NCBI GenBank assembly: GCA_964517265.1
Contig: CAZFBS010000017.1
Coordinates: 1-55,521 of the forward strand
From: REEP01 sp964517265
GTDB taxonomy: Bacteria > Pseudomonadota > Alphaproteobacteria > Rhodospirillales > Defluviicoccaceae
Direction of reading: 5' to 3'
Length of the DNA: 55,521 nt
Shown here: piece by piece, positions 43,321 to 51,413 of the stretch
Position numbering within the stretch: position 1 is the stretch's first letter
Layout: each line of letters opens with the position of its first letter
The notes under the pieces: model-generated
What the model was told of the DNA's origin: nothing
Databases searched by the model: none
The model's input: the letters and a program-made list of their open reading frames with translations, nothing else
Position numbers and translations under genes: made by a program

Positions 43321-44610
43321 TCATCGTTCGTGAAAGGCTTCGCTCCGTATCTTGAGCACCGGCTTGATCAGGTAGTGCATCACAGTGTTTCGTCCGGTGT
43401 GGATGTCCACGGTTGCCTGCATGCCAGGAGAAATTGGAAGCTTGCCTTCCTCCTCGCCGAGGTATGTCTTGTCGGTTTGGACGACGACGCGGAAATAGGG
43501 GTTCCCGTTCGGGTCGGTGCTGGTGTCGGGTGCGACACCGATGACGGTGCTATCGAGGCCGCCGTACCGTACGAAATCATAGGCAGTGACCTTGACCACC
43601 GCACGCTGCCCTTCCTCAACGTAGCCTCGGTCGGTCGGGCTCAAGCGCGCTTCGATGACCAGCCCGTCACCGGTCGGCACGATCTCCATGATTGCCTCAC
43701 CAGCGGCAACAACTCCTCCAATGGTGTTGTAGCGGATGTTTTTGACGATACCCTCGGTCGGGCTCCTGATCTCAGCCCGCATTCCCTGCCGAGTCGCCTC
43801 GCTCAGGAGTTTTTGCAGCCGCGCGACGTTCTCTTCCACGTGCCCAAGCTGTTCCTGTGCTTCCCGCAGGAATCGTTCCCGTGCTTCCTTTAGCTTCTGA
43901 CGGGCTTCAACGACGGCCGCACTTGCGCGTGGAATGGCCGGTTCCAGCGAGCTAATCTCGCCTTCCAGATCCTCCACCGTGGTCTTGATCTGCAGATGTT
44001 CCATCCGCGCGGTGAGACCCTGACTGAGCAGGGATTGAGACATCCGCAGTCTTTCCCTGGCAATGTCCAGATTGTTGCCAGCCGAGCGTCTCCTTGCCTC
44101 CAGCTCCTGAACCTGAAGTTCCCGTTGCGCGACCTGAGCCTGCAGGCCGCTCAGCACCGTGTCCAGTTCCCGGCGGCGGGCCAGGTAGGCGTTCTGCTCG
44201 GCCTTCGCCAAGTCCGGCTGGCGGTCTCTCGGATCACCGGACAAGTCGAGTTCGTGACCACTCACCTCGGCAAGCAGCCGCGCGCGTCGCAACAACGCGC
44301 CGTCCAACCGGACCTCGATCTCGTCGCGGTTGATCGCTGCGGCTCCGAGATCCAACTGAACCAATGGTTGATCCTGTTCGACTGGGTCACCTTCGCGGAT
44401 GTAGATGGCCTCGATGATGCCGCCTTCCAGGTGCTGAACGATCTTGACCTTACCGCGCGGGATGACCTCGCCCACGGCAGTGGACACTTCGTCGAGCGTA
44501 CTGAAGTAGGCCCAGATCAGAAACGATGCGCTCAGCAGCATGACGGGCCAGACGATGATCCGCCACGTCGGCAGCGGGTGACGTTGGAGCAGGGCGTCGA
44601 GGCAGCTCAT
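43321..44610 (-). CDS. Type I secretion membrane fusion protein (HlyD family)
   Basis: Periplasmic adaptor, 429 aa. One N-terminal helix (IIVWPVMLLSASFLIWAYF), a lipoyl half-motif IVQHLEGGIIEAIYIREGD, a long coiled-coil hairpin (about 90-285, heptad-rich with E, L, R) and a C-terminal beta-barrel region with GYVEEGQRAVVKVTAYDF and ISPGMQATVDI. The start ATGA overlaps the stop of the ABC gene by 4 bases, so the two are coupled. It would link the ABC exporter to an outer-membrane TolC, not encoded nearby. Confidence 0.9.
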   Translation of the reverse strand: MSCLDALLQRHPLPTWRIIVWPVMLLSASFLIWAYFSTLDEVSTAVGEVIPRGKVKIVQHLEGGIIEAIYIREGDPVEQDQPLVQLDLGAAAINRDEIEVRLDGALLRRARLLAEVSGHELDLSGDPRDRQPDLAKAEQNAYLARRRELDTVLSGLQAQVAQRELQVQELEARRRSAGNNLDIARERLRMSQSLLSQGLTARMEHLQIKTTVEDLEGEISSLEPAIPRASAAVVEARQKLKEARERFLREAQEQLGHVEENVARLQKLLSEATRQGMRAEIRSPTEGIVKNIRYNTIGGVVAAGEAIMEIVPTGDGLVIEARLSPTDRGYVEEGQRAVVKVTAYDFVRYGGLDSTVIGVAPDTSTDPNGNPYFRVVVQTDKTYLGEEEGKLPISPGMQATVDIHTGRNTVMHYLIKPVLKIRSEAFHER

Positions 44611-46439
44611 CGATTCGGTGCCGCCCGAGCTCCAGCCCGCACGGTGTGGCTGCGCATGATTGGATTGGCCGTTTGCGGCGATGAAGGCTCAGAAGGGGCA
44701 GGCGTTCCACCCGTTCCGGTCTCCACGGTGCGATCGGTGTCGCGCCCGGCGCCCATTAGCCGCGGTAGAACATCCGCCGCGGGACCGGCAATGGCGATCC
44801 GTCCCCTGTCCAGCGCCACCAGGTCACGACAAACCGAGAGCAGCACCGGGCTGTGCGTCACGATAATGACCGTGCGTTCTGCGGCAAGCTGACATAGTGT
44901 TCGGCGAAGCTCGAACTCGCTCTGGCGATCGAGATTGCTTGAAGGTTCGTCCAGGAGCAGAACCGGTGGATTGCCAAGCAGCGCGCGAGCGATCGCGATC
45001 CGTTGACGCTGGCCAGCGGAAAGTCGCAAGCCTGCCTCGCCGATGTCCGAGCCATAACCGTCGGGCAGTTCGATGATGAAGCCGTGTGCATCGGCCGCCT
45101 TGGCGGCAGCGATAATTTCTTTGTCGCGGGCGTTTGGGCAACGATGAGCAATATTTGTGCGCAGGGTGCCGGCGAACAGCACGCATTCCTGGGGAACATA
45201 CCCGATCCAGCCGGCAATCTGCTCCCGGCTGAACTGGGTGATGTCACCGCCATCGAGCGTCACCCGGCCCGCAGTCGGTGCGTAGAGTCCCTGGATCAAT
45301 CTCAACAGCGTGGTCTTCCCGCTGCCGTTGCGGCCGATCAGCGCAGTCATGCATCGAGGCTGGATTGTCAGGCTCACGGTGTCGATGACCGCGCGCGCAC
45401 CGGGCGAATACCGATATGAGACCCCTTCTAGGCGGATGGTTCCGGCGGGACGAGCCATCTCGATGGTGCTGTGCTGCCGCTCGCTGGGCATTGCGAACAC
45501 GCGGCCGAGGCGGCCGACTGCGTCGCCAAATCCGGCATAGATTCGCCACATCCCGACGAGCTGCGTGAGCGGCCCGACCAGACGTCCAGCAAGAAGATTG
45601 GTCGCGATCAAAGCTCCGATGGTGAGTTGATGATTGATGATGGCAACGGCTCCGGCGGCTGTCAGCGCGACGGTCGTCAGCATAGTCAGGGTGGTGCCGA
45701 GGTTGGCGTAGCTGTCCATCCGCGCTCCGCGGAGGATGGCGCGTTCAATCGTCTCAGCGTGCTTTTCCTCCCACAAAGGCTGCATCGCTGCGCCAAGGGC
45801 CAGAGCCTTGATGGTGGTGCGGCCAGCAACGATGTCGGCAACGAGGCGTTCGCGGGCCAAGCCGGATTCTCGTTCCTCGCGCCCGGCGGCGGCCATCACC
45901 GCACCCGACCGCCACGCCACCAGCAGGAACAGTGGTAGGGCCAGCAACAAGATCCAGGCGATCGGTGTCGCAATCACGAACGTCAGGCCGAGAAAGAGGA
46001 TGGCGAACGGCAGGTCGGCCAACAAGATTGCCGAGACCCCGGAGAGGGTATTGCGGATCACGTCCACGTCGCGGAACAGCACATGCCAAAATGCGGCGGG
46101 CTGGCTCTCCAGGCTTCCAAGGGAAAGCGAGATCAGCTTGTCGAACAACCGGCGACCAACGATGACGTCGCTCCGGGCCGCGACCGTCTGCATGATTCGC
46201 GCCCGCCCCTGACGCAAAACGTAGTCGAACACAACGACGATCCCCATCCCGGCGACCAGCCCCTGTAGGGTGCTCAAGCCTCCCTGGAACACAACCCTGT
46301 CATAGACCTGCAGCACAAAGACCGGCACAGCCAGTGCCAGGATGTTGATGAACAGAGAAATAGCGAGCACCTCGCGGAACGTCGGTGCGAGGGATAGGAG
46401 AAACGGGCGGATCCAATTATGGGAAGAATAACCGGGCAT
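44607..46439 (-). CDS. Type I secretion ABC transporter (permease-ATPase)
   Basis: Fused membrane-ATPase exporter, about 610 aa from ATG 46439 (a TTG at 46499 is an alternative; neither has a good ribosome site). No C39 peptidase domain is present; six helices (about 20-300) lead to an ATPase with Walker A GRNGSGKTTLLRL, Q-loop YVPQECVLF, signature LSAGQRQRIAIARAL and Walker B VLLLDEPSSNLD. The last 40 residues are a P/T/R-rich tail. Probably exports an RTX-type or adhesin protein, but no such gene lies in the window. Confidence 0.88.
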   Translation of the reverse strand: MPGYSSHNWIRPFLLSLAPTFREVLAISLFINILALAVPVFVLQVYDRVVFQGGLSTLQGLVAGMGIVVVFDYVLRQGRARIMQTVAARSDVIVGRRLFDKLISLSLGSLESQPAAFWHVLFRDVDVIRNTLSGVSAILLADLPFAILFLGLTFVIATPIAWILLLALPLFLLVAWRSGAVMAAAGREERESGLARERLVADIVAGRTTIKALALGAAMQPLWEEKHAETIERAILRGARMDSYANLGTTLTMLTTVALTAAGAVAIINHQLTIGALIATNLLAGRLVGPLTQLVGMWRIYAGFGDAVGRLGRVFAMPSERQHSTIEMARPAGTIRLEGVSYRYSPGARAVIDTVSLTIQPRCMTALIGRNGSGKTTLLRLIQGLYAPTAGRVTLDGGDITQFSREQIAGWIGYVPQECVLFAGTLRTNIAHRCPNARDKEIIAAAKAADAHGFIIELPDGYGSDIGEAGLRLSAGQRQRIAIARALLGNPPVLLLDEPSSNLDRQSEFELRRTLCQLAAERTVIIVTHSPVLLSVCRDLVALDRGRIAIAGPAADVLPRLMGAGRDTDRTVETGTGGTPAPSEPSSPQTANPIMRSHTVRAGARAAPNR

Positions 46440-46559
46440 GGCACGCGACAATATAGACGCATGGCCACTCTTTTTCCAGCATAAGTTGTGGATAACCAAG
46501 ATCGACGGGGTGCGCGAAGCGCCTTCCCGTCGCCTGCAGGAGTGAGTGCGCTACCTGCG

Positions 46560-49256
46560 TCAGAGCTTCAGGGAGACCTCAACGACATCTTCGTCAATCT
46601 GGCCGCGACTTGTGAAGCCCATGCCGAGAACGAGATCCAGCATCTTGCTGTTGTCGCGCAGGATCTGACCGACAATCTCTTTGGTGCCTCGACTTCGACA
46701 GTAGCGGACCATCTTATCGAGCAGCTTCCAGCCCAACCTCTGTCCCTTCAGATCGGAGCGTACCAAGATGGCGTACTCGGCCTGATCATTGTTGGGATCG
46801 GTAATGGTGCGAACTACCCCCAGGGTTTCATGACCTGAGCCTTCGCCGTTCGTTCCATCCGGGGTCGGCGCCGTCGCGACAAAAGCCATTTCGCGATCAT
46901 AGTCGATCTGTGTCAACCGCGCCATTTCGGAGTGCGGCAATCGTCTGACTAAGCCAAAGAATCGGTATCGAATGTCTTCCAACGTTATCTTGGAGAGAAA
47001 CTCATAATGCTGAGGTTCGTCTTCCGGGCGAATCGGCCGCAAAAGAACCTTGCGCCCCGAGGCCAGGAGAAACTCTTCTTCCAGTTCTTTCGGGTAAGGC
47101 CGAATCGCCAGCCGGCGCTCCGGTATAGTGCTTTCCGGCGCGACCTGAACGCGTACCTCGGTTGCGAGAACCCCATTTGGATTAACCAACAGGCGGCGGA
47201 TATCAAGCGCGACGATTTCCGGAATATCGACGATCAATTGCGAAATTTTCACGAGCGTGAGGCAAAGAGCTTCGATATCCGCCGCCGGTGCTGAGTCGCC
47301 AGCCGCCAATGTCCGCGCTATTCGGGTGCGAAGGATCACCTCTCGTGCAAGATTGAGATTGAGGGGTGGCAGTGCCACTGCACGATCTTCGAGCAAATGC
47401 GCGCCGACGCCACTTTCTCCAAACGCGATCATTGGTCCGAAAATCGGATCGATAGCAACCTCGATCCTGACATCGCGGGTATCACGGTGCAATGGCACCC
47501 GCCTGACCAGCAAGCCCGGTACATTGGTTCCCGAGGTCCAATTTTGTACCTTGACGAGAAGCGATTCGGCCTTCGATCGGACTAAGTCTGGTTTGTCGAA
47601 CAACGCATCGCCGGCATCATCTTCATTGTTTTCCTCGGTATTTTTGCCGCTACTTCCGGGAAAAAGTTCGAGCGACACAGGGAAACCGAGGGTGCAGGCC
47701 ACCTCCACTGCCGCTTGGGGTGTCGCCGCGAAATGCGCTTTCATAGTCGGGATAGCATAAGCGTCGAGCAACGCCTCCACTTCCTGGGCATTCAGTTTGG
47801 CGCGCCCGTTCGCCAGTGCGTCGGCAATGGCACGCCGAGCCTTCGCGGCAGTCGGAGTGAATTCGTGCGGCATTGATGGCGGCGTTTCCATCAGGATTTC
47901 CTGATTTTGCCGGAAACGGACCATGTGCATGAAAGCGTCGATGGCTTGAGTCGGTGTGTCGTAGGTGGGGATCGCGGCCTCGCCAAACCGTCGCCGCGCG
48001 GCGGCCACACTCTCGCCCCCCATCCAGCTGGTTAAGACGTTTCCCTTTATTTCCTTGCAAACTCGGATCACAGCCTCGGCTGCCTCTGTGCTGGAGGCCA
48101 TCGCCGTGGGGACGTGCAGAACCATCAGCGCGTTCACTTCCGGCGCTTGAAGCAGCACCTTTGCCGCGTTGGCGTAAAGTTCGGGTGGTGCATCCGTGGC
48201 CAGACTGACCGGATTGTTTCGCGAGGAGCCGTCGGGGAGAACCGCGTTCAGCTTCGCTACAGTCTCGTCGGCAAGAATAGCAAGGCTGCCATCCTTACCG
48301 ATAAGGGTATCGGCGGCCATAATGGCGATGCCAAATCCATTCGCGAGCACTGCCAGCCGGTTTCCCCGGAGCGGCTTGGCACGCGCCAGCGTCTCGACCG
48401 CAGCAAACAGTTCACCGAAGCTGAACACCCGTAGCATGCCGGCGCGGCGGATGGCGGCGTCGTAGACGTCGTCCGCTCCCGTGGTCGCACCGCTACGCAT
48501 GGCAGCCAGCCGCTGGCCTTCTTTTACGCGTCCGGCCTTGATTACCAGAATAGGCTTGTTGCGGCTGGCTCCACGGCCTGCCGACATAAACGTGCGTCCG
48601 TTGCGGACGCTTTCGAGGTAGAGCAGGATGGCCCGGGTCATCGCGTCGGTGCCGAGAAAATCGAGAACATCGTCGAAGTCGATGTCCGCCGCCTGCCCAA
48701 GCGAGACGAAATGAGAAAACCCAATGTCCCGGTGTCGTGCCCAATCGAGGACGGCCATGGACATTGCCGATGACTGGGAGACGAACGCGACGCCTCCGGT
48801 CATCGCCGGAGTACGCGCGAAGCTGGCGTTCAGGCCGATATGCGGGACGATGACGCCCATGCATTCGGGGCCGAGAACGCGCAAGCCGAAGGGCCGCGCC
48901 GCTGCCGCCGCCTCATGCCAAGCTGCGTTCATACCAACGCGGGTTACACTCGTCGCCATCACGATCGCCGCTCGGGTGCCAAAGGTACCAAGCTGGTGCA
49001 CAGCTTCGGGGACGACGTTGGGTGGCGCACAGATCACAGCAAGATCCGGAATGATCGGCAAGGCATTGATGCTGGGATAGGCCAGAACGCCGGCAATGGC
49101 CCGCTGCTCGGCGCTGACCGGCATAATTGGTCCTTCAAAGCCGCCCTGAAGGAGGTTGTGCATCACCAGTTGACCGGCATCACCATCGCGGTTGGTGGCC
49201 CCGATGACGGCAATGGAGCGCGGATAGAACAGTTTGTTGAGGTTACGGACTGGCAT
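46560..49256 (-). CDS. PatZ-like pseudo-acyl-CoA synthetase/GNAT acetyltransferase
   Basis: 898 aa. Residues 1-130 are a CoA-binding domain (SIAVIGATNRDG), 150-450 the succinyl-CoA-ligase-like domain, 465-700 an ATP-grasp-like domain and 735-898 a GNAT acetyltransferase (AEYAILVRSDLKGQRLGWKLL). This is the layout of PatZ/Pat lysine acetyltransferases that act on acetyl-CoA synthetase. The phospho-histidine position of active NDP-forming synthetases (SHTGALAG) reads R254 in MRSGATTG. The ATP-grasp loop SPDxxHKS is replaced by an acidic insertion (about 533-560, KNTEENNEDDAGD). The protein is probably a sensor-acetyltransferase without synthetase activity. Confidence 0.88.
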   Translation of the reverse strand: MPVRNLNKLFYPRSIAVIGATNRDGDAGQLVMHNLLQGGFEGPIMPVSAEQRAIAGVLAYPSINALPIIPDLAVICAPPNVVPEAVHQLGTFGTRAAIVMATSVTRVGMNAAWHEAAAAARPFGLRVLGPECMGVIVPHIGLNASFARTPAMTGGVAFVSQSSAMSMAVLDWARHRDIGFSHFVSLGQAADIDFDDVLDFLGTDAMTRAILLYLESVRNGRTFMSAGRGASRNKPILVIKAGRVKEGQRLAAMRSGATTGADDVYDAAIRRAGMLRVFSFGELFAAVETLARAKPLRGNRLAVLANGFGIAIMAADTLIGKDGSLAILADETVAKLNAVLPDGSSRNNPVSLATDAPPELYANAAKVLLQAPEVNALMVLHVPTAMASSTEAAEAVIRVCKEIKGNVLTSWMGGESVAAARRRFGEAAIPTYDTPTQAIDAFMHMVRFRQNQEILMETPPSMPHEFTPTAAKARRAIADALANGRAKLNAQEVEALLDAYAIPTMKAHFAATPQAAVEVACTLGFPVSLELFPGSSGKNTEENNEDDAGDALFDKPDLVRSKAESLLVKVQNWTSGTNVPGLLVRRVPLHRDTRDVRIEVAIDPIFGPMIAFGESGVGAHLLEDRAVALPPLNLNLAREVILRTRIARTLAAGDSAPAADIEALCLTLVKISQLIVDIPEIVALDIRRLLVNPNGVLATEVRVQVAPESTIPERRLAIRPYPKELEEEFLLASGRKVLLRPIRPEDEPQHYEFLSKITLEDIRYRFFGLVRRLPHSEMARLTQIDYDREMAFVATAPTPDGTNGEGSGHETLGVVRTITDPNNDQAEYAILVRSDLKGQRLGWKLLDKMVRYCRSRGTKEIVGQILRDNSKMLDLVLGMGFTSRGQIDEDVVEVSLKL

Positions 49257-49623
49257 CAGAAAGGCTTCGCAGAGTTTCGGTTCCTGTGCAGCTGCGACTT
49301 GACGATGCGCATCAGGTAGGTCTCCATTGATCGCACAGAAACATTCCCTCGTGGCAGCCGGATGTCTGTCGCCAGCCCTGCGCTATTGTGACCTGCTTTC
49401 TATCATAGGCGGCTTGACGAGGTGCGCAATGCATAATGCTGCGGCGCAGCATTTGATCGCGGTGGTGAAGGAGCTCTTGATTGCAGAGACGATCGGCTGG
49501 TTGCAATAGAAGCTCTGTTCTCATAGGTAGGACAAGACAGGAATGCGTAGGACGAGGCAGGGATCGTCAGGTCGCGAGCCGTTGCTATCGATCCCGCAGC
49601 GAGGGCATGACAAAGCCGAGGGT
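49257..49623. other. Divergent region upstream of the DUF1289 gene
   Basis: No supported gene. On the minus strand TTGCGC-16-TATGAT (the -10 at 49407-49402) could serve the PatZ-like gene. Its right end carries the repeat patch described separately. Confidence 0.4.
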
Positions 49624-49641
49624 ATGACAAAACAGGGAATG
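49527..49641 (+). repeat. Degenerate 20-nt repeat patch
   Basis: Four related units: 49527-49546 GTAGGACAAGACAGGAATGC, 49547-49566 (head-to-tail, about 15 of 20 identical), 49605-49624 (weaker) and 49622-49641 GTATGACAAAACAGGGAATG. The last covers the DUF1289 start codon. The third contains ATGACAAA with a GAGGG in front, a near copy of the DUF1289 start site; it opens a 6-codon frame ending TGA at 49625, overlapping the real ATG at 49624. Confidence 0.55.
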
Positions 49642-49845
49642 ATTGCCTCACCATGTATCGGCATCTGCGAGTTGGACGATGCGAGCGGATTCTGCATGGG
49701 ATGCGCACGAACGATGGATGAAATTGTCAGCTGGCCTGATGCCGACCGCAAACAGCGTCTAACGATTTTGTCGGCCGCCAACGAGCGGCGCCGCCGCGGA
49801 TTTCGGACCGTGGGATCGAAGCGGCGCACCATCCGCAAGTCGTGA
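49624..49845 (+). CDS. DUF1289 cysteine-rich small protein
   Basis: A 73-aa protein from ATG 49624 (ATG 49639 also possible). The DUF1289 core is SPCIGICELDDASGFCMGCARTMDEI, here seen as CIGICELDD and FCMGCARTMDEI, with four cysteines in a C-x3-C-x8-C-x2-C pattern suited to metal or cluster binding. A very basic tail RRRRGFRTVGSKRRTIRK follows. Function of the family is unknown. Ribosome-site spacing for 49624 is short (GAGGG adjoining). Confidence 0.8.
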   Translation: MTKQGMIASPCIGICELDDASGFCMGCARTMDEIVSWPDADRKQRLTILSAANERRRRGFRTVGSKRRTIRKS

Positions 49846-49911
49846 GGCATCGAAAAGCCAACGGCGGAGGCCGCCCGCACCATCGAGCGGCTTATCCGGA
49901 AGCGGGATATC

Positions 49912-50265
49912 TCATGCGCTTGTTTTCTTGCGGCTGGCGGTTCTTCGTGCGGACGGCTTAGCGGATGTCCGGGCGGTCGTCTTTTGATCCTGAGCAGGAG
50001 CGCCTTCAGCATGATCCTCCGGCGCGGGGGGCGCAGCCGAGTTGGCGCCCTTTGCCGGTGTCGAGGCGAGATTCTGTGGTTGCATTCGGGAGGACATCAT
50101 GACATCAGCCGCTGCCTGGATGGACGAGATCACTTCCCGTTCCGCATTCAGCCAATATTGCAGGGCCATGTTCTGTTGCCTGCCGGCCGACTCCCACATC
50201 AGATAAGCAAGGTGGCGAATCCGTTGCTGCACATCTCCTGGCCCGTTCTTCCTATCGCTGCTCAT
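49912..50265 (-). CDS. DUF2934 protein with basic Ala/Lys-rich tail
   Basis: 117 aa from ATG 50265 with AAGGA about 10 bases upstream. The DUF2934 segment is IRHLAYLMWESAGRQQNMALQYW, continuing LNAEREVISSI. Residues about 70-117 are an unstructured A/P/T/K-rich tail ending RRTASRKKTSA, resembling histone-like or phasin-like tails. Function unknown; DNA binding by the tail is only a guess. Confidence 0.75.
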   Translation of the reverse strand: MSSDRKNGPGDVQQRIRHLAYLMWESAGRQQNMALQYWLNAEREVISSIQAAADVMMSSRMQPQNLASTPAKGANSAAPPAPEDHAEGAPAQDQKTTARTSAKPSARRTASRKKTSA

Positions 50266-50305
50266 GCTGTTCAATCCTTCAGTTTATTGTAGAACTGTTG
50301 CTTAA

Positions 50306-50335
50306 TCTATAGAAGACCTTGATCTTGCGCAGCAA
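50306..50335 (-). promoter_or_regulatory. Possible promoter for the DUF2934 gene
   Basis: On the minus strand TTGCTG (50335-50330), 18-base spacer, TATAGA (50311-50306), about 40 bases before the start. Both hexamers resemble the tRNA-Pro promoter candidate (TTGCTT-18-TATAGT). Confidence 0.4.
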
Positions 50336-50420
50336 AATTTAACGAGGACGCGACTGTTTTGGACGCACTCTCTTCATGCGTTAAAGTAGCAATCGGCACA
50401 AAAGGTGAGGCAGGGAAGCG

Positions 50421-51098
50421 ATGAACGGTGGACTTGCGACGCCTCAATCGGCAGTGCTCGCCTACCGTAAAGTTAGCGGCGGAACGGAGATATTGCTGGT
50501 TACCTCAAGAACGCGGGGGCGCTGGGTTCTACCGAAAGGCATGATTGCTCCCGGCATGACACCTGCTGAATCGGCTCTCAAAGAGGCGTGGGAGGAGGCA
50601 GGGATCGTCGGTGTCGTTACCGGGCGATGTCTGGGAATTTATCGCTACATGAAGTCACGACGGTGCAACATCCGGTCCTGTGCTGTTCAAGTTTTTGCCA
50701 TGAAAGTGACGGCCGTGCTGCCAAGGTGGCCGGAACAGCGTCTGCGCAGACGACGATGGATGAGCATTGACGAGGCGATTTGTCAGGTAATGAACGACGA
50801 TTTGAAGCGGCTGTTGGTCCGGTTCAGCGCGCAGTCGGGCGTTGCTGCGACGGCACTTCGCAAGGAGAGCGAGCCGACCGCCAGCAGCCGTCGCTGGGCG
50901 GCTGGCATCGGCTCGAGCCCTCGCCGGGATGCGCTGCGCCATGCCTCCTTGCGGCAGCAGGCTTACGGGGCAGCCGACCAGAACGCATTCGGCGCTTTCT
51001 TTATGAGCGGAAAATTGCTGCCGCGCCGCGCGCCGGCCCCCGAGAGGAGGAATTTCGTCGGCAAGCTAACGGATGGTCGGGAGAGAGACCTTTGGTAA
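50421..51098 (+). CDS. Nudix hydrolase with basic C-terminal extension
   Basis: 225 aa. Residues 1-145 are a Nudix domain (SAVLAYRKVSGGTEILLVTS, RWVLPKGMIAPG). In the Nudix box the first Glu is Met (GMIAPGM) and the Arg is Lys (KEAWEEAGI), as in a subset resembling the WPMKG-type hydrolases; the EExG core is intact. After about 145 a low-complexity R/S/A-rich tail of 80 residues has no known match. Its end overlaps the next gene by 7 bases. Confidence 0.82.
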   Translation: MNGGLATPQSAVLAYRKVSGGTEILLVTSRTRGRWVLPKGMIAPGMTPAESALKEAWEEAGIVGVVTGRCLGIYRYMKSRRCNIRSCAVQVFAMKVTAVLPRWPEQRLRRRRWMSIDEAICQVMNDDLKRLLVRFSAQSGVAATALRKESEPTASSRRWAAGIGSSPRRDALRHASLRQQAYGAADQNAFGAFFMSGKLLPRRAPAPERRNFVGKLTDGRERDLW

Positions 51099-51325
51099 AT
51101 AAGAGAGCGGGATCGCCTCGGTCGCTTGTTTGGGTGCAGCCGGATGGCGAGCCTGTATCTTGCGAGGAAAAGCTGAAGGTGCTGGACGAAAACTTGGCAG
51201 AACTTCGTCAGCTCTGTCAGGATGCATTCGAGGATGCACTATTGATGGGGTGCGAGGAGGGACAAGTGCGTGATGTCTTTTGCAAGGTTATCGACGAACT
51301 TCATAACCCATACGAGAAAACATAG
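51092..51325 (+). CDS. Small conserved-looking protein (77 aa)
   Basis: Starts at TTG 51092, 3 to 7 bases after a GGGAGAGAG, overlapping the Nudix gene end. Sequence is well-formed and acidic: WVQPDGEPVSCEEKLKVLDENL, then ELRQLCQDAFEDALLMGC and QVRDVFCKVIDELHNPY. Helical with spaced cysteines. I believe similar proteins occur in related alphaproteobacteria but cannot name a family. Function unknown. Confidence 0.7.
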   Translation: MVNKRAGSPRSLVWVQPDGEPVSCEEKLKVLDENLAELRQLCQDAFEDALLMGCEEGQVRDVFCKVIDELHNPYEKT

Positions 51326-51413
51326 AGAGGGGCAGTAACGGCTGAGTCTCCTTGCTGTTTTTTCGGCACATACTCTCTGTCCTTACGACCAAAATCCTGT
51401 AAAAATACCCCAT

